Below are positions 22,121 to 35,899 of a stretch of DNA of 64,000 nucleotides, one piece after another (positions within the stretch are counted from its first letter, which is position 1; each line of letters opens with the position of its first letter). Position numbers and translations under genes: made by a program. The DNA comes from Schistosoma haematobium (taxonomy: Eukaryota; Platyhelminthes; Trematoda; Strigeidida; Schistosomatidae): contig NC_067196.1 in NCBI RefSeq assembly GCF_000699445.3, forward strand, positions 2,728,001 through 2,792,000, written 5' to 3'. The notes below the pieces were generated by a model that had not been told where the DNA came from, did no database searches, and was given only the letters and a program-made list of their open reading frames with translations.

Positions 22121-23039
22121 GTAACATGAATGATTTTACCAAGAATTAACCAACTAATAAACATTCGACCAACTATCTCATCTTAAAAGGAATGTCATTA
22201 CAATGAAATAAAACTATTTTAAAGGGACCTGTCACAAAACTTTAACACAATCCGAGAGAAATTGCTATTTAATTGATATTCAATACAATCCGATATATCA
22301 GTAAATGAAAATTCCTAACACCTAACAGAATTAGCCAATATTTGTGTCTCACATTACCAGTATAAAAAATATGTTTGGACAATTATTAAATGAAGTGAGA
22401 AACGAAGTCAATAAATGAGGAAACGCGATAGAGAGTATTCGAGAATTTTACCTAAAATGAACAACGACTGGCTATGGATTTCAAAAAATAAAGAACGGTT
22501 CATCACTTTTACCTTATTCTCAGATAACAGTCAATTTCAAGCAGAAGATGAAAACAAAATTTCAACTCACTGTGCTCTCATCGTCACTCTAAATCTGTTG
22601 ATGTATTTTGATATCTGAGTTTGCGATCATTCGAACACCGTTATATATACACTGCGTTTTACGTGATTTTAGTTAGTGAAAGAAGATAGCACGTTCATGG
22701 AACAAATATTGCAATTATTATTGCTGATTGCATAACCTCTCATAATCTCACTCACCATGCTGTGTTGCATAAAATCACAATTTCCTCACACGTTTACATG
22801 AAACATAGCACATATAACTCATTGATAGAATTAATTTTGCGTCATGCATATTTTTGTCGGATCCAATTTATTGAATCATCAACCATCTGATAATCAACGA
22901 AAACGACTGCATTACCAATTGGTTGTTACATGTTCCACTGAAATAATCAGCTATAACCTCACGGTTTCAAAGCTTATCATTATCAAATCTATCACTTCTT
23001 CATACAATAAAAAGTGTTTGCTTGTATTGTTTTGACGGA

Positions 23040-23345
23040 GGTGTGTTTATCTGATTCACGTTTGTCAATGATCGCTTCGCCTGCTGCATTCGAAAACTCA
23101 GTTTCTCTTGTTCGTCTGCCTTCAAACACTAGATTGAGTGTGAAGTGACGGAGGGAAGCAAACATTCAGACATCCAGACAAAACATGTCAAATAATCATC
23201 CACTCAGAAAATAGAGTGCAATAATGTGTTGTGTTTTATAACCTGGTATATATAAATAGTTAGTACTAAAGCATTTTCAAGATGAGTGAAAATATTTCAG
23301 AATTCCTCTCAACAGTGACCGTCAACTAATTCAGTGTCTGAATCA
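23040..23345 (+). repeat. D module, copy 2
   Basis: Identical by eye to 6630-6935. TATATAAATA is near 23248 and the 15-codon ORF is at 23282-23329. Confidence 0.6.
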
Positions 23346-24164
23346 ACTCATTCCGTTTACATGTTATGTACTATAATGTGGGAATAGAACATTTTATTTG
23401 GTAATTTGCCATTTACTCATAATTAACGATACTTCGATGTTTTAGATATATTTTTTGACTATTTACGTATATTAACGGACGTTCAATATCACAAATTGAT
23501 CCTATCTCTGTCACCATTGAAAACCAGAGAGCGCTTTGAATGTTTTATCTCAACATGGCAATTCTCAGCCGCGTGCATTCAAGAACTCACTGCTGGATTT
23601 TGAATTCACAGCATCCTGTATAACGTTCAAATCCCCTACATTTCAAAAACAGTGACTACATAAAATGGTGACAACATCTAGCTTTAAATAATGGTCTTTT
23701 AGTGCCTGCTTTTCACAACTGTTTCATGCCAGACAACGCGGGAATTCACTAGTTGTGGTTGACTCCAAAAATGTCAGTAATAGCAACTTGAAGCAATTTG
23801 ATAGGGATCGCACTAGTATTATCAGTACATCGAACAAAAATAGACTGAATGTGAGTTTTAATGAGTGTGTGTGAGGATACTTTCTGCTGAAATTCGTATC
23901 ACAAGTGCTAATTATTTTTTTTAAAATATTTACTTTCATCACTGACAAACACTCGCATACAAATACACATTTTATTTGTTTAATTTCGTGAATTTTCTTT
24001 TTAATGGTGTTTTATCAGCTATTTAAAGTGTCTACTAAATTAGTTCAACGTTTATAAAGACGTGAAGATCAAACATGTTGGTACGAATTTTTAAACGAAC
24101 TGATTAAATATAATCAAACATAATTCATGCCTAATTCTGATTTTCCATAAAGGATTGAACATAA

Positions 24165-24430
24165 GTGTGATGTCTGTTGTGAGGCAGTGATTCACTGAAT
24201 ACAATGATGGAAGGTGGCGCAATTTTGGGAATAAGTTGAAGTTAAACACTAACTGTTGGGTGCCAGGTCTGCGGTCTGGATGCCTTGAACACGAGTGTGA
24301 ATGCGCACTGCTGAGGAGTCTCATTATAAGACGAATGTTCCATCACGTGCTTTCATGTTTTCAATGATGGTCTAGTTTTAATACACTGATGAATTCAAAT
24401 AATAAATGCAACGCTTCATAACAAATTATA
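24165..24430 (+). repeat. Second SINE family, copy 2 (uninterrupted)
   Basis: The same element without the LTR: CTGAGGAGTC at 24311, then TCATTATAAGAC, GAAT, and TTCCATCACGTGC, with the ATGGTCTAG tail. It supplies the empty-site reference for the LTR at 7928. Confidence 0.6.
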
Positions 24431-25099
24431 ACCACTCTTTTTCTTGTACATAAATGTGTCCAACGAATTCGATATCAACTGAAAGCAGTTACTCACAAAG
24501 CCGGTAGGTCATATTCCCGTATTTTCGTTCAAAGTAAGATCATTCTCTAACTTCAGTGATTAATGTTATTAGTTAAAGCCTATTACTCCTCTTTGATTGT
24601 ACACTACTGTTAGATATCCCTGAACGATTGCTTACATGAATATAGTTAACGCTTGGAGATGAAAACAAAACTGCTGAATACTCCTTGACCTTAGATTCGG
24701 AGGATAGTTTGTTGTAAAGGAAACTGAGACCGATAACAGCTGTTAGTTAGTCACATATTTTGATAGTAAATTTCATGAGGAAAATTTGACTAAAGATCGT
24801 TATGTTAACTTAGACTCACAATCTTCGAATGACAAATAATTTGAACGTAGTAACTTGTGAGATTGTTTGTTGTCAATGTATTCTCAATAAGATAGGTTGA
24901 TCCGTATAAACATATCAACAGAAGAAGTTGACCGTTTCGTAAATCGGAATCTCCTTCAAATTATAAATTTGAATGACCTCAACGCAGAGGCAGACCTTAT
25001 TATCAAGTGAGAAGATAAGGCCTCACAATTTATGTTGATTAGAGTTAACCGAACCTCTATGCTGACACCTAAATATTTCAACCAGTAATCTATAGATAT

Positions 25100-27200
25100 T
25101 TGTAATTAGACCCGGATGAAACCATCAACGTTTTAAATAGTACCGATTTGGCTGCCCTGAGTGTTAAAAAATAGACTGCAGTGAGGAGAAAAAGAAATGA
25201 AAAGAAAAAAGCTGCAGGCAATATGTGGGCTGTTAGTAAGTCATTGGTGAACTCCCATTCTGAGTCACAAAATATACTTACAAAGTCTGATAGTAAGATA
25301 GAACTTCAACGTGTCAGGACTGGAAAGAATTTAATCTCACTGAATAATATCGTGAGCATTTTGCTGGAGTCAGACGATCCTGATTCCAAACCTAGACACG
25401 CCTACGTTTTAGAGAAGATAGAATAATATATTAGTAGCATCTTGCCAGATAATTCTAATGGCGTTCAGCTGGAACGATTGATCAGAATAGGTAAGGGGAC
25501 CAATGACAATGTTGAACCTCAATCCTATAGATTCCTTGAGCTACTCCTAGGGTCATGATATTCTGTTAAGTAGCGCTCGTAGTCACGACAATACCAGCAT
25601 TCGACTAAGACCTGATAGTTCTCTTGAAGGCAGAATAGAAAAGAAAACAGCGCTAGCTGAACTAAATTCTCGTCGACAAAACGATGAGGAAAATTTCCAA
25701 TTAGTGGATTTTCGGATAACAAGCTTTCGGAAGTGAATGTTAGCAAAGCCTGTTTGGATTGGCTGTTCTCCTATTAGTTTTATATGTCAACGCTCGTAGT
25801 AAATCCTATGAACTAGGAGCATTGATGGACAAATTAGTGCTACTCATTGTAGCAGAGAGAGAAATGTGTTTACTGCGTGACTTAGATATTATTACTCCAG
25901 AATTATTCGTATACCGCTACCTAAGGAGTGATAGATATTGATGTAGAAAACGAGGTGGCGCCCTTTTATACATAGCCAGTAATGTAAATATTCGCTCCTC
26001 TGCTAGCAAATTGCATGATAGCTGTACTTGAGAAGTAATTAGCCGTGAATTGGCCATCGATGTGATACATTTATACTCAGTGTCATCTATCGCATCCTAA
26101 TCTACTTAGCCGGTGACTTCATTTTGGAGAAAATTGAGCTATGCAGTGCAATTAACAGATGCTTGATAATAGGAAACTTTATTGCACCTGATATTAGTTG
26201 GACTGAGATGATCACGGAAGTGTCTATAAACTTCTGTGATAATATGTTCCTGATAACAGTAATGGAGCATATATTAGTACAACATGTATCGAAGCCCACA
26301 CGTTTTGGTGCGAACCAAGTTTCCCAAGCACAATCCTTGGTCTTTTCTTTTGACTTTATGTAAATGAATTAACGTTTTTAGCGAAATCATCCGTTCTGTT
26401 TTTCGCCAATGACATTTGTATGAGATTTGGAGACCCATGCACAGCATGTCAGATGGAATAGTATTACAGGATGATCACAACCCATTGGTGGCATGGATGG
26501 GCCGATGGTCACTTGAGGTGAGTCCTAACAGCAGTGTGGTCATGCAGTAAGACAACTATGATGGCTCTTATAACTTCGCAGTATGTGAATTCGTGTTATC
26601 CAAAGTAAAATCTATAGAGGTTTAGTAGTAATACCATGTAGTGATCTCAAAACCAACTTTCACTGTAAAACTGCTGCTGCAAGATGCTTTAGGTCATTTT
26701 GGTATATACGTAGGTGTTTCTAGTGTTTGGATGAAGAGAGTTTTAGTTTATTATATCCGACGTTCGTGCGACCACATTTAGAATATTGGATTCAAGAAGC
26801 GAGACATCGTTTCAAGTATGAAGCGGATATGCCAAAATAAGTCCAACAACGAAGGACTAAATTGGCAAAGGGTCTATCTGGCCTATCTTATGAAGACAGA
26901 CTGGAACACCTTAACCTATTTTCGTTATCTTACCATGCAATACAGGGTGATCTAGTACTGAACGATGGCCTTGATATTAATGTGTCTCATTTTTTCCTGC
27001 CGTCTAGGACTGAACATTTGAGAGGACATTCGAAGAAAGTTAAAAAAACGAGATCAAACCGTCTATATCTGGGGTTTTCTTTCTCGTACTGAGTAGTGAA
27101 TTACTGGTATTCCCTGTCTAAACACGTAGTATTAGAATCTTCTGTTGACATTTTTGAGATGAGATTGGACCTCCACAGTGTTACAAACTACAAGGATTAA
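25100..27200 (+). mobile_element. CR1-type relic, copy 2
   Basis: The same element 16000 bases on, with the same internal deletion and FAND mutation, and nearly identical except for scattered changes in 25210-25440 and after 26980. It was inherited through the duplication. Confidence 0.75.
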
Positions 27201-28084
27201 TATTGGTTGATAGACCCCTTATACATATTATTGAAGACTGAAAACTGAGGACTAATATATCATTATATCTATCAACCACCAACATATTCAAATGCGTTTG
27301 TGAAAAGTTTATGACCATTCGCTGAAGAAGTCACACACGGCCCAATCAGAGATACCGTGGTTGCTGGTAATGTACATCGAAAACAACGTATATTATGCAA
27401 ACATCGATTTCCGAAGTACTAATAATTCATTAGCAATCAGTTAGTATTAATCGTCAATACCGATTAAAAAAATATGAAACAGAAACTCTCCACAAATACT
27501 TTTTGCTGAGAATGTTTATAGTGCAACGATAATAGAATAATGAGCGCAGTCAATATTGTTATTAATACACACAATATTTCACATGAATAAGGATCTTCGA
27601 TTATTATAACAAGATAAGTGTGTCAAATAAGATGTATTGTTGGGAAGACACATTATCGTTTTTGATGTATCTATAGTTGATCAATTACATCTTATCACAT
27701 GTTACAATTTTGTATATGAGTTTTTTTATTTACAAAATGTCATATCTCTGCGGTTTGACAAAGACCACCGTGTAATTGAAAATGTAGACGCTTTTATGAT
27801 CGATGTTTACACGAGTTTTGTGGAATCGATGGTTTTTTAGGCATATAAGCTTTAATTAATAATCGTTAATGGTAATAAAAATGTTTTATGGAAAAGTGCT
27901 TGTAAGTGTTTTTTTAAAGATTCATGAGAGTGGACACGCATTTAAAAAAATAGCGAACAGATGCACTACCAGCTTACTCAAAACAGCGTTAATAACAGTT
28001 AACTGTCTACTGTTTTCGAGAGTAACATGCAGTAAATGTACCATTGTCGATATTTAATGTCTGTCAATGAAAAGTATTTGATGC

Positions 28085-28288
28085 TTGAAGATTGTGTTTG
28101 CGTCAATATCCTTCTTACTGAAAATGCTGAAACGGTTTATTATTGGTTACCCAGTAGCGGAACGAATGAAGCAAATAGCCCAAAGCTATGCTTACTGGCC
28201 ACTCAAGAAGCAAACTATCATGGACATTGTAAGCAGATGCACTCAGTATCAAACAAATTATTCTTCAACATGCAAGGCTAAAACCTGA
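28085..28288 (+). pseudogene. Ty3/gypsy integrase zinc-binding fragment, copy 2
   Basis: Duplicate of 12078-12281, offset 16007, with a handful of differences (KRFIIGYPVAERMKQIA). Here GHPG has also become GYPV, so it is further decayed. Confidence 0.6.
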
Positions 28289-29366
28289 GTACTTTGGTCC
28301 AGAAAACACAAGAGATTTACATGTCAAATCAACCATTTACAATCCAATATTGATGCGGTACGTTTTTGAGACACATTTAAAGGGGCTACACTTAAATCGA
28401 GAGGTAGGTAGATGTCAATCAAGTTACTATGATACTTCTTATTTCACAATTACGATGTTTTAAAACGGCAAAAATATGACACGTTATATTAGAAATAACA
28501 ATGTTATATGTTCAAAATGATGAACGTTTGAACTTATTATGACATAAAAACTGTTAAACTATGTCATTTGTAAATGACATAGAACGTTGAGTAGAAGTCA
28601 AAAGTACCTGACACACATGACATTATTCACCACCCACCGATCAGTTGTACAGGTCAGAATGATTTGTAGCAAAGTGTCGATTAAGGATATTTTGTCATAT
28701 GACTATTATTAAGAGAATGACCCTTCTAATTTGCAAAATGACATAATAACGAAGTATGTATGTCGTAACAGGTATAAACGTTCACCATTTTGGACATATA
28801 GCACTGTCAAATCAATTCATGTATACTTCACTGTGGCCTGTGTAATATATCACAATATTTATGGAATTGTAACTGCGAAGCCTCATGGTGACGGTATGGC
28901 AGAAACAATTTTGGGCCCAAATAGTCTTTAGCTTTTTGAATGTTTCACGATAGTGAAATTTTCTACGTGATCAGAGTCATATATTCATCGGGTCAACGTA
29001 TTAAATTGGAACAGAAGTCTACTGAGGTGTGATAACACCTACTATGTTTAGGTAAAATATAGGAATTTAAAGAATCTTACATAAGTAGCAATAGAAAGAA
29101 ATCAGAAAACAGTTCAAATAACATGAAAACATAAGTGGAGAATTCTAAAGAAAGATTTATAATGGCAAGTCGTTTAATCCAGGATGCACGTTGTGTCCTA
29201 GTTTCTTGGAATGCTTGTAAATTAAGGCAGAACGAGGCAATCCGCTTGAAATGCGCATATGTTTATAAAAGACTGATCAATTATAGTCCTAAAGAACAAT
29301 GGAAAGATACAAGTAAACAACACCAAGTGAAATTGAACTTCACTAAATTGCACAAATGGGTGGCTG

Positions 29367-29552
29367 TCGGGTCTCAGTAGCTAAGTGGATAACGTGATGT
29401 TGTTTGACGTGAAAGTTACTAGGGTCCAGTCTGGAGGTGAACATCAACTCTGAGACGCTAGTATTTCTGACTTGGGAGTCAGAAATGGGACGAAACATGC
29501 GTCATGGATTTCACTATTAGCCACTTCCGTCTTTGTACATATAGATGTTTTA
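29367..29552 (+). repeat. Sm-alpha-like SINE, copy 2
   Basis: Identical by eye to 13360-13545, offset 16007, with the A box at 29378-29388. It came with the tandem duplication rather than by a new insertion. Confidence 0.65.
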
Positions 29553-31330
29553 TAAATGAAAACGTTGATAAAAATTTGATGAGTTAATTTTATAATGCAA
29601 TATTCAGTTAGTGTTAGCTCTAAACAAAGTTATGAAAAGTTGAAGGTATCAGAAAGAAAGGGTTTCAACTATGTAACGATATCTAAGTAGAAATTCAGTT
29701 TTAATTTAAGAGCTAATTATTGATGTTATGAACTCCAATGACCTCTGATGTTTGTTTTATATTGCTAACATCTGGTATATATTCATTAGGAATTTATGTA
29801 TGACGTGATCAGAATAAACTCAAAGGGAAGGTTCGCGCCGTCAGAAGTAGCTGAGTAATAAATAGTCTAACATTACTTCCAAATAAATGCATGTACAGAT
29901 CAAAGGATATTTCATTACTCACCCGAAAGAACATAATGTAAACCGACTCAGAGGATATATTAGAGCAACTATCCTACAACCAATCTCGATTGTGGTTGGC
30001 ATACTTACATACAATGCTATTCGAATAATAACGATTATTTTGTACAGTTTTCATCGCTAGATCACATGACAGACCCCAAGTAAAATGTTGATAATTCATT
30101 CTCTTCCTTAGTTATGTATGAACTCAAATCTTATTATTAGCCTTTGCTTTGCCTTGCTGTTGTCTTATGCGATTTCACTATAAATTTGCCTGTGTATTTG
30201 CTCGCACATGCACATTCGCCTCTCTGTCTCAAATTCGCTCGAAGTGTTTGTAGCTTTGTGATCTGCACTATTCAATAATTATTTTTAGTTACCACTTCTC
30301 ATTGTCTGCTGATTTTAAAGTTTATCTTAAGCTATAAAACTACTTAGGATTGCTACAAGTATATGAGAAAAGAAAATAATTAGGAAAAAAGAAGTTATTA
30401 TTCCAGTAAGATATGACGCTGGACTAGGTGTTGTGCAGTCGTAGTTTAGAGTGATGCTATGAAAGTCTCAATTAAGTGCAAAGTTAATCACATATCCTTG
30501 TGCATGAGACATATATAAAACGTGTCTGAAAAGTTAGTTTAAGTGTAACACAAGTTTTTGTCTTAGTTAAGAACTTTAAATGCTTAAGGATGAGATATAT
30601 TCAGAGATAAAAGAGAGAGAGCAAAGAATTGAACATCTAGTGAAAGGGTTCAACCAAGATAATAATGATAATTGTGTAATGAATATCGACCTCTGAATTT
30701 CATGGCATATGGGGGTTGTAATATTCCGTATCTCAGGTTGTTTGTCATCACGGAACCTAATTTCTATATCATAATATGGTTTCTTAAACGGTAGTCATAC
30801 ATAATCGTCTGGTGTATGGCATCCATTACGCTTTACTCCGCAGGCATAAATCATTCTTGGTTGATTGTTACCGAAAAAACTACTACAGGTATATGAACTG
30901 AGACAATTCCAGTCGTGTTTCTTGCTGATGGGATGATGATACACCTAACAAACGTCTCTGAGTATGCGCTATAAAATCCGATCAGGCGTGTTTTTGAATA
31001 ACTGGATGAACAGCTACATTATCACGCAATTTTAAACTAAAGACGGAGAGAATGCTACTAAATACGGATCAATAAATATCATTTATTATTATTAATATTA
31101 TTCACAAACATTTTATGTGGACATCAGTGTTGTGAAGAAACCATTTCGGGTTTCTTAAAAAGTGCAATAATACACAAGTTTCATTAATGTTAGCATTATA
31201 CTTGCCATATTTGAGCAAAAAGAGTAACAATAATAGAATAATATTAATTCATGTGAGAAGAATACTGGATGGAGTTTAAAGAAGAAAAGGAAGAAAATAA
31301 GGGAATGGAAAAAAGGCGACATGAAATATT

Positions 31331-31535
31331 ACTTACTTACTTACTTACTTACGCCTGTTACTCCTGGTGAAGGAGCATAGACAGCTCATCAGCATTATTT
31401 TTTCTAGCTTACGTTTTCTCTAGTGAATTCGTTTTCTACGGGATAAGGTCACTAACCCCATGCCCAACCTTCCTCCTTTACCCGTGTTTGAAGCCGGCAG
31501 TAGCTGTAGAGGTGCTGCAGACGGAATTAGACGTA
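31331..31535 (-). mobile_element. RTE deletion derivative: 5' UTR joined to 3' end
   Basis: On the minus strand: the 5' UTR of the RTE family (CTACTGCCGGC, GGTAAAGGAGGAAGGTTG, GGGGTTAGTGACC), a short linker, then the family 3' end GGAGTAACAGGCG and (TAAG)n. The whole coding region is missing. About 200 bases, SINE-like in size. Confidence 0.6.
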
Positions 31536-32394
31536 AAATATGCAAATACTTTAATAAGCATGTTTATGAACACATGACAAGAATGAACGACTATGTATGT
31601 ATCGCCAAATTAATAACAAAAATAAAATAGAAAATAATTGGGAAAAAATAACTACTTATTGCAGTAAGACATGACGATAGAAAAAGTGTTTGTGCATTCA
31701 CAGTTTAAAGTGATGCTATGAAAGTCTCAATCAAGTGAAAAAGATAGTGAGATATCAATATATATGAGTCATATATGAGCAGTGAAGATAAAAAGAGTCT
31801 GAGAAGTTAATTTGAGTGCAACACAAGTTATTGTCTTAATTACAAACTTCGTAATCTTACGAACAATAATTATTTAGAAGGAAAAAATATGGAGAAAAGA
31901 AATAAACACCTAATGACAGAGTTCAACCAGGATAATAATAATAATAATTGTGTAATGAATATTTACCTCTGAAGTTTCATGGCACACGGGAGTTGCAATA
32001 TTCCGTATCTCCGTTTGTTTGTCAACACGGGACCGTATCGTTAAATTGATGTTAGCAACAAGGAGAAACTAATACGTGAATGATACATTCGAATTCGTAT
32101 ACTCTGACTCGGATTACCTCAATTTCATCAGGGTTACATGATGTGGCGAACCAACATCACAAAAGGATTTAAACGTGGAATTTTCTCGCTTTTATTTATC
32201 CTAATAATAATATCGTCTGTATTCTTATTTGAAAGTTCTGTGTATTAGTAGGCAAGACGTGATCACATTTATTGGTTGTGTAAGTGAAATTGTTAAACAT
32301 CAATTCAAAACGCTAGTAGAACTGAATAAAGTGAATGAATGCAATTTTGGATGGGATGACATGTTGAGACCTGGTTCTCAAACATAAGTTGCTC

Positions 32395-32715
32395 GTCAAC
32401 ACTGGTCCGATGAAACTTTCTTTTCGTTTTAATTCTCCTTACACTCGCCTCAGCTGGTAGGTTGGAAAATTCCGTTTCTCCTATTTGTCTGGTTTTAGAC
32501 ATTAGATTGAGTTTGTAGTGATGGAAAGAAGCAAACCTTCAATCGTCCACACAGAACGTGGCAAGTAATCTTCCACTAACACAATAAAGTACAATCATAT
32601 GTAGTGTTTTATAATCTAGTATGTGTAAATATACAGTATAAACGTCTATCTATAGTAAACGAAAATATTTCAGAATTCGTCTCACCTTGCGACAACCTAT
32701 GCATAAGTTAATCAT
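32395..32715 (+). repeat. D module before the RTE element
   Basis: TTTCTCCTATTTGTCTGG, ACATTAGATTGAG, GAAAATATTTCAGAATTCGT and CCTTGCGACAACC match the other D copies, but the ATG is GTA, so the short ORF is lost. Preceded by the C block (32120-32360). Confidence 0.55.
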
Positions 32716-32754
32716 AATAAACATGTTATCTTCATTATTCACTTACAGTAAGGT

Positions 32755-35700
32755 CCAACTCCGCCTGTAGCACTTCTATTGTTACTGCCGGTCCCAAGCC
32801 TGAGTAAAGGAGGAAGGTTGAGCATAGGGTTAGAGTCCCCATCTCGTACAAGACTAACTCGCTAAAAAATTGCTTACCAGAAAAAATAATTCAAACCATT
32901 TTAACTCTGCCCTGGGAGTTAGAAGGTCTTTATATAGAAGAATTATGACACATTATGGTGAGAGCCGAGTTAGTTCGGAAGCCACAAAGCCGATGTCCCT
33001 TGTAATAGCCACAGCAAAAAATTTTATAAGTAAGTGGAACTTTCGAACAATGTGGGAAACCGGGAAGACCAGTCAAATAGCAATGGAAATGAGGAGATAC
33101 AATTTAGCAGTACTGGGAATCAGCGAAACCCACTGGACCCAAGCTGGACAGAAAAGGCTAGCTACGGGAGAGATGCCGCTATACTCCGGTCACTAGGAGG
33201 ACAATGCTCCATACACTCAGGTAGTCGCCCTTATGCTGTCCAAACTAGCACGAAATACACTTGTAGGATGGGAATCTCACGGATCTAGAATCATCAAAGC
33301 ATCATTCAAAACAAAGAAGGAGGGGATCTAAATGAATATTATCCAATGTTATGCACCCACCAATGATAGCAACGACGATATCAAAGATCAATCCTACGAG
33401 CGGTTGCAGTCAATCATAGAGAAGTGCACAAGAAACGACTTCACCATTCTGATGGAGATTTAAATGCCAAAGTCGGAATAGACAACACCGGATATGAAGA
33501 TATTATGGGACGACATGGACTGGGAGAGAGAAACAATAATGGAGAAAGATTTGCAAATGTGTGCATTCAACAAATTGGTCATAGGCGGAACAGTATTTCC
33601 ACACAAGCGTATACACAAAGCTACATGGATCTCACTGGATCACACTACAGAGAACCAGATAGATCATATTTGCATCAACAAAAAATTCCGAAGGACAATG
33701 GAAGATGTGAGAATCAGGAGATGTGCTGACGTAGCTTCAGATCACCACCTAGTTGTAGGCAATTTAAAACTGACGCCAAAAAAGAACTGGACAAGTGGAC
33801 AAACAGCACTACAAAGGTTCAATACAGCCTTCCTTCGAGATACTGACAAACTCAGTGAATTCAAGATAGCTCTCAACAACAGGTTCCAAGCCTTACAAGA
33901 TCTACTGAAAGAAGAAGAAACTGCTATGGAGGACAACTGGAAAGGCATCAAGGAAGCATTAACTTCAACGTGTCAAGAGGTTCTTAGCCTAAAAAACACC
34001 ATTATAAAGAATGGATGTCTATAGAAACACTGGACAAGATTAAAGAAAGGAAGAACAAGCAGACAGCAATTAACAACAGCCGAACACGAGCGGAGAAAGT
34101 CCAAGCACGGGCTGAATACATAGAAGCAAACAAGCAAATGAAGAGGAGCATTAGAGTGGACAGGAAGAAATACGTGTAAGATGAAGCAACGATGGCAGAA
34201 AAAGCTGCAAGAGAAGGAAATATGAAACAGCTTCACGATACAACGAAGAACCTAGCAGGGAAATACAGTAAACCAGAGAGACCGGTCAAAAACAAAGAAG
34301 GCGAGCCAATTACTGAAATTCAACAACGGCGTAACAGATGGGTAGAATACTTCGAGGAACTCCTGAATAGGCCGGCTCCAATAAATCCACCGGACATCGA
34401 AACAGCACACACAGATCCTCCTATAGATGTCAACCCACCAACGATGGAAGAAATTAGAATGGCCGTCAGGCAAATAAGGAATGGGAAAGCAGCAGGACCC
34501 GACAACATACCAGCTGAAGCACTGACGTCAGACATCGAAGCAACCACAAACATGTTTCACCTTCTATTAAAAAAGATTTGGGAGGAGGAGCAAGTTCCGA
34601 TGGACTGAAAAGAAGGAAACCTCGCCAAGATTCCAAAGAAACGAGATCTGAGCATATGTGAAAACTACAGAGGCATTACACTACTGTCAATACCAGGGAA
34701 AGTATTTAATAGAGTTTTGCTGAACCGGATGAAGGGTGCGGTAGATGCTCAACTTTGAGATCAACAAGCTGGATTCCGTAGGGATCGGTCGTGCACAGAC
34801 CAAATTGCAACACTTCGAATCATCGTTGAACAATCAGTTGAGTGGAACTCGTCACTATACATCAACTTCATTGATTATGAAAAGGCATTCGACAGTGTAG
34901 ATAGGAAGACATTATGGAAACTTCTTCGACACTACGGAGTTCCTGAGAAGATTGTCAATATTATCCGGAACTCATACGACGGACTACAGTGCAAAGTAGT
35001 GCATGGAGGATAGCTGACAGATGCATTCCAAGTAAGGACCGGAGTCAGACAAGGCAGTCTAGTATCTCCCTTTCTCTTTCTTCTGGTGGTCGACTGGATT
35101 ATGAAGACCTCGACATCTGAAGGAAAACACGGAATACAATGGACAGCTCATAATCAATTAGACGATCTGGATTTCGCAGATGACCTAGCCCTCCTATCGC
35201 ATACACACGAACAGATGCAGATGAAGTCAGGCAGTGTAGCAGCAGTCTCTGCATCAATAGGCCTCAGCATACACAAAGGGAAAACCAAGGTCCTCAAATG
35301 CTAAGCAGAGAACAGCAATCCAATCACTCTTGATGGCGAAACTCTGGAAGATGTAGAGTCCTTCACATACCTAGGAAGCATCATCGATGAACAAGGAGTT
35401 TGAGATGCAGACGTAAAGGCGAGGATCGGCAAAGCAAGGGTCGCATTCCTACAATTGAAGAACATGTGGAACTCAAAACAACTTTCAACCAATATCAAAG
35501 TGAGAATCTCCAATACGAATGTCAAGGCAGATCTACTGTATGGAGCTGAAAATTGGAGAACTACTACAACCACCATCAAGAAAGTACAAGTATTTATAAA
35601 TAGCTGTCTACGCAAGATACTCAACATCCATTGGCCGGATGCCATCAGCAACAGCCTTTTGTGGGAGAGAACAAATGGCATCTAGAGGCAAGCCCTGTAG

Positions 35701-35895
35701 GGAAGCGTAAAAGGAAAAAGGCCAAAGAACACATTACGTCGGATAATAGAAACAGATGTGAGAAGGATGAGTTACAACTGGAAGGAGCTGGAATGGATTG
35801 CCCAGGACAGGGTTGGATAGATAGTGCTGGTGAGCGGCCTATGTTCCTTCACGAGGAGTAACAGGCGTAAGTAACCAAGTAAGTACTTACATTAA
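32755..35895 (+). mobile_element. SR2/RTE-type non-LTR retrotransposon, near full length, degraded
   Basis: Starts with the RTE 5' UTR (GCCTGTAGCACTTCTATTGT, GGAGGAAGGTTGAGCATAGG) and ends GAGTAACAGGCGTAAGTAA plus a TAAG-type tail. The endonuclease (from about 33030) has WETGKTSQIA, LGISETHW, NAKVG, GERFANVC and SDHHLVV near 33740. The RT covers about 34400-35300 with RQIRNGKAAGPDNIPAEAL, AGFRRDRSCTDQI, DYEKAFDSVDRKTLW, GVRQGSLVSPFL and an intact LDFADDLALL at 35170. Stops and frameshifts (for example after YSGH at 33196 and TGA at 34606) make it inactive. Minus-strand ORFs here are shadows. Confidence 0.9.
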
Positions 35896-35899
35896 AGTC

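Larger units (their letters stand above)
15806..32700. repeat. Tandem duplication unit, copy 2
   Basis: Second unit, starting where the sequence around gtttaagtgaaggtttcctt repeats the start of the window. The order of landmarks is that of copy 1. It carries a private solo LTR at 16139-16509 and lacks the one in copy 1. Clear alignment to copy 1 ends near 30880. After about 740 unrelated bases, 31620-32700 aligns again, with more divergence, to 14360-14770 and 15170-15720. The right end is therefore either a rearranged tail or the start of a further partial unit. Confidence 0.8.

Noticed and set aside
31331..31352. Short tandem acttacttac repeat as a possible CRISPR-like or telomere-like array
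   Set aside because: It is the reverse complement of the TAAG tail at the 3' end of an RTE element.
35301..35681. 126-codon minus-strand frame, one of the longest in the window
   Set aside because: It is the antisense of the RTE reverse transcriptase C-terminal region, whose plus-strand motifs are clear.
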